DNA of 6,192 nucleotides from Clostridia bacterium (GTDB lineage: Bacteria; Bacillota; Clostridia; Oscillospirales; CAG-272), in contig CAAGJL010000333.1 of the NCBI GenBank assembly GCA_900770145.1, positions 1 to 6,192 of the forward strand, written 5' to 3'. Positions 4,789-6,192 of the stretch are shown in pieces. The first letter of the stretch is position 1; each line of letters begins with the position of its first letter. The notes under the pieces were generated by a model. It was given only the letters and a program-made list of their open reading frames with translations. It was not told where the DNA came from and did no database searches. The translations under genes and the position numbers were made by a program.

Positions 4789-5307
4789 ATGAAGATTACA
4801 GTAAGCGGAAAACAAATGACCGTGCGGCAGTCCCTCAAAGACCTGACCGTGAAGAAACTTGAAAAATTTGACCGCTACTTCGGGGACGATGCGGAGACGA
4901 TCGTTTCCTACAGTTGCAGACACGGTCTGCAATATATAGAGGTCACCATCTTGTATAACGGCACCATCTTCCGCAGCGAAGAAGGCGCGGAAACATTTCA
5001 GAATGCCATTGACGAAGCGGTGGAATCGCTGGAGCGCCAGATGCGAAAAAACAAAACGCGCCTGGAAAAGCGCCTGCGTACCGGCGCCTTTCTGCCACAG
5101 CCCGGCGACCTTGAGGAGGAGGAAGAAAGCGAGTTTCATATCCGCACCAAATCCTTCCCCGTCAAGCCCATGTCGGTAGAAGAAGCCATTCTTCAGATGA
5201 ACCTGCTGGAACATCAGTTTTTCGTGTTCCGCGATGCCGAAACCGAAAAACCCTGCGTGGTCTACCACCGCAAGGACGGCGATTATGGTCTGATTATTGA
5301 AGATTAA
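4789..5307 (+). CDS. hpf: Long-form ribosome hibernation promoting factor
   Basis: A 172-residue cytoplasmic protein of the long HPF type (also named raiA in many annotations). Residues 1 to about 95 form the S30AE domain, which sits in the 30S decoding region and blocks mRNA and tRNA. It starts MKITVSGKQMTV and includes the helix ESLERQMRKNKTRLEKRL (79-96). An acidic linker (108-115, EEEEESE-rich) leads to the C-terminal dimerisation domain (about 117-172: FHIRTKSFPVKPMSVEEAIL through VVYHRKDGDYGLI). That domain pairs two ribosomes into inactive 100S dimers when growth stops. The length is slightly below the usual 180-190. AGGAAGG lies 11 bases before the ATG, a rather long spacing. An in-frame TTG at 4762 lies inside the leader hairpin upstream of that site and is not used. 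It is a single-gene transcript, bounded by its own promoter and a bidirectional terminator. Confidence 0.96.
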   Translation: MKITVSGKQMTVRQSLKDLTVKKLEKFDRYFGDDAETIVSYSCRHGLQYIEVTILYNGTIFRSEEGAETFQNAIDEAVESLERQMRKNKTRLEKRLRTGAFLPQPGDLEEEEESEFHIRTKSFPVKPMSVEEAILQMNLLEHQFFVFRDAETEKPCVVYHRKDGDYGLIIED

Positions 5308-5343
5308 ACAAAAAAAGCCCCCGCGGGGGCTTTTTTGTTTTTT
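5308..5343. terminator. Bidirectional Rho-independent terminator between convergent genes
   Basis: GCCCCC (5317-5322) and GGGGGC (5325-5330) form the stem around a GC centre, flanked by seven As (5310-5316) and six Ts (5331-5336) that act as U-tract on either strand. It fills the 34-base gap between the hpf stop codon (5305-5307) and the stop codon of the convergent membrane-protein gene (5342-5344). Confidence 0.92.
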
Positions 5344-6007
5344 AAGATTTTTCCTGCCTGTCACTTTCCTCCCCCGTTTCAAAGGGCGGCAGGGCAGATT
5401 CCAGCGTAAACGGGTCAAGGCGCGGCTCCTTTTTCTCCGTCTGCACGGTATAGAACGCCAGCGCCAGCGTGAGAAACGTGAGCGCCGCAGTCACAATCAG
5501 CGGAACGTTCGCTTCCATAAAAATGAGATCCGCGCTTTCCCCTGCGCGGCGGCAGACCCATGCGAAATAGTGCGGAAACAGCGCCGCCGGCAGATACAGG
5601 CACCCGGAAAGAAAGAGGCACACCCGATTGGGAAACAGAATTTTAAACCGCAGTTTCTCCCGCGCGGCGGGCATCCGCAAAAACGCGCGCAATACCGGAA
5701 GCAGCGCAAACACCGAAAGGGTCAGCGCGAGGATGAGGCAAAGTACGCCCACCAGCGCCCCGATGGTCAGCCAGGTATAAAACGCGCCGGCGTCCGCACC
5801 CGTGCCGCCGAGATAATTTTTCATCGCGGTAAAGGTGCCGGAGTAAAAATGGAACAGCGACTGCACATAGCGCTCGCCCAGCTGGTAATAGTAGACGTTG
5901 TAAAAAAACGATAAAATCAGCAAAACAGCCCCGGTCAGCACCGGTAAAAGATACCGGGTAAGCAACAGAATACGGGACAGTTTTTGCCCCGGACGCGGCA
6001 GGGTCAT
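5342..6007 (-). CDS. Four-helix integral membrane protein, function unknown
   Basis: A 221-residue protein that I do not recognise. Hydrophobic helices lie at about 13-36, 78-105, 127-150 and 167-188. Basic residues flank the N-terminus, the second loop (R107, R111, R116, K118, R120, K122) and the start of the tail (K192, K193). The positive-inside rule therefore puts both ends in the cytoplasm, with external loops at 37-77 and 151-166. The tail (190-221) is soluble, charged and ends in an acidic stretch (FETGEESDRQEKS). The first external loop is rich in Tyr and Phe (FFYNVYYYQLGERYVQSLFH). No catalytic or transporter motif is visible. The ATG at 6007 overlaps the stop of the upstream gene (ATGA), with AGAGGGG 8 bases upstream, so it is probably co-transcribed and coupled with the HD-type gene. 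Confidence 0.85.
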   Translation of the reverse strand: MTLPRPGQKLSRILLLTRYLLPVLTGAVLLILSFFYNVYYYQLGERYVQSLFHFYSGTFTAMKNYLGGTGADAGAFYTWLTIGALVGVLCLILALTLSVFALLPVLRAFLRMPAAREKLRFKILFPNRVCLFLSGCLYLPAALFPHYFAWVCRRAGESADLIFMEANVPLIVTAALTFLTLALAFYTVQTEKKEPRLDPFTLESALPPFETGEESDRQEKS

Positions 6008-6192
6008 TTATCCGACCCCTCTACGAAATATGCCGCCTCCAGATCTGCCGTGGCAAGGGCAACCGCCAGCGGGAACTTGGCAAACGCCGCGCCGACATTG
6101 TTGTTATCCTCCGTGCCGGAAAAGCCCATATGGTAGCGGATGGCAAACGCCTCATCCCGCGTCAGGCGCATTTACGCCGTGATAATGTACAC
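6004..6192 (-). pseudogene. HD-domain hydrolase-like gene, C-terminal part with in-frame stop
   Basis: Read from the window edge, the minus strand gives VYIITA, then a TAA stop (6174-6172), then MRLTRDEAFAIRYHMGF... ending ...FPLAVALATADLEAAYFVEGSDK with TGA at 6006-6004. Frame is kept on both sides of the TAA. From memory, Clostridia HD-type predicted phosphohydrolases have a similar C-terminus, with a VYxIxxYMRLxxxEAxAIRxHMG pattern followed by a FxKyPLAVxLxxADxEAxY block. The TAA stands where a Tyr codon (TAC/TAT) is expected. The downstream ATG at 6171 would give a 55-residue product but has no ribosome site. So the gene appears broken by a single base change, unless it is a sequencing error or a recoded stop. 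The HD metal residues would lie upstream, outside the window. Its end overlaps the membrane-protein start by 4 bases. Confidence 0.6.

Noticed and set aside
5297..5914. 205-residue plus-strand frame opposite the membrane-protein gene
   Set aside because: It starts before the hpf stop, runs through the terminator, and is Lys/Arg/Gln-rich antisense sequence.
6004..6171. Separate 55-residue gene starting at the ATG after the TAA
   Set aside because: No ribosome site, and the preceding codons continue the same family pattern, so it is better read as the tail of an interrupted gene.

Overview
The window looks like chromosomal DNA from a moderately GC-rich Gram-positive anaerobe, probably a gut Clostridia member of the Oscillospirales/Ruminococcaceae type. 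The evidence is long-form HPF, a CadC/SmtB-type ArsR regulator next to a Zn/Cd P-type ATPase, strong purine-rich Shine-Dalgarno sites, sigma-A promoters and many GC-rich intergenic hairpin repeats. The lineage is an inference; there is no rRNA or other marker gene here.

Layout, left to right. Bases 1-424 hold no gene. They hold a dispersed repeat that carries a terminator, followed by a degenerate tandem array with a 114-bp period. Next is a minus-strand gene (425-1483) for a predicted (beta/alpha)8-barrel, glycosidase-like protein of unknown substrate, with its own promoter at 1594-1622. Diverging from it is a three-gene metal-efflux operon: an ArsR-family metal sensor (1744-2124), a free-standing heavy-metal-associated (HMA) domain protein (2153-2374) and a P1B-type Zn/Cd/Pb ATPase (2371-4293). 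The operon has a near-consensus promoter and a classic TGAACA-N2-TATTCA operator just after the -10 box. Regulator, metal carrier and pump form a closed circuit: metal binds the repressor, the promoter opens, and the small HMA protein and the pump handle the ion. The pump has no N-terminal HMA domain of its own, so the separate gene probably supplies it.

Downstream of the pump (4294-4788) is a second copy of the same repeat family, in inverted orientation, ending in a strong terminator and an AT-rich 15-bp hairpin. A GC-rich spacer and the hpf promoter follow. hpf (4789-5307) encodes the long-form ribosome hibernation factor. A very compact bidirectional terminator separates it from a convergent minus-strand pair: a four-helix membrane protein of unknown function (5342-6007) and, overlapping it by 4 bases, the 3' end of an HD-hydrolase-like gene with an in-frame TAA stop (6004-6192, cut by the window edge).

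The most interesting items are the gene-polarised repeat family (left copy and right copy differ at only 2 of 65 aligned positions, and both lie 3' of a gene in the same sense), the split HMA/ATPase pair, and the apparent nonsense codon in the HD gene. I do not see convincing evidence of a wholly new multi-gene system.
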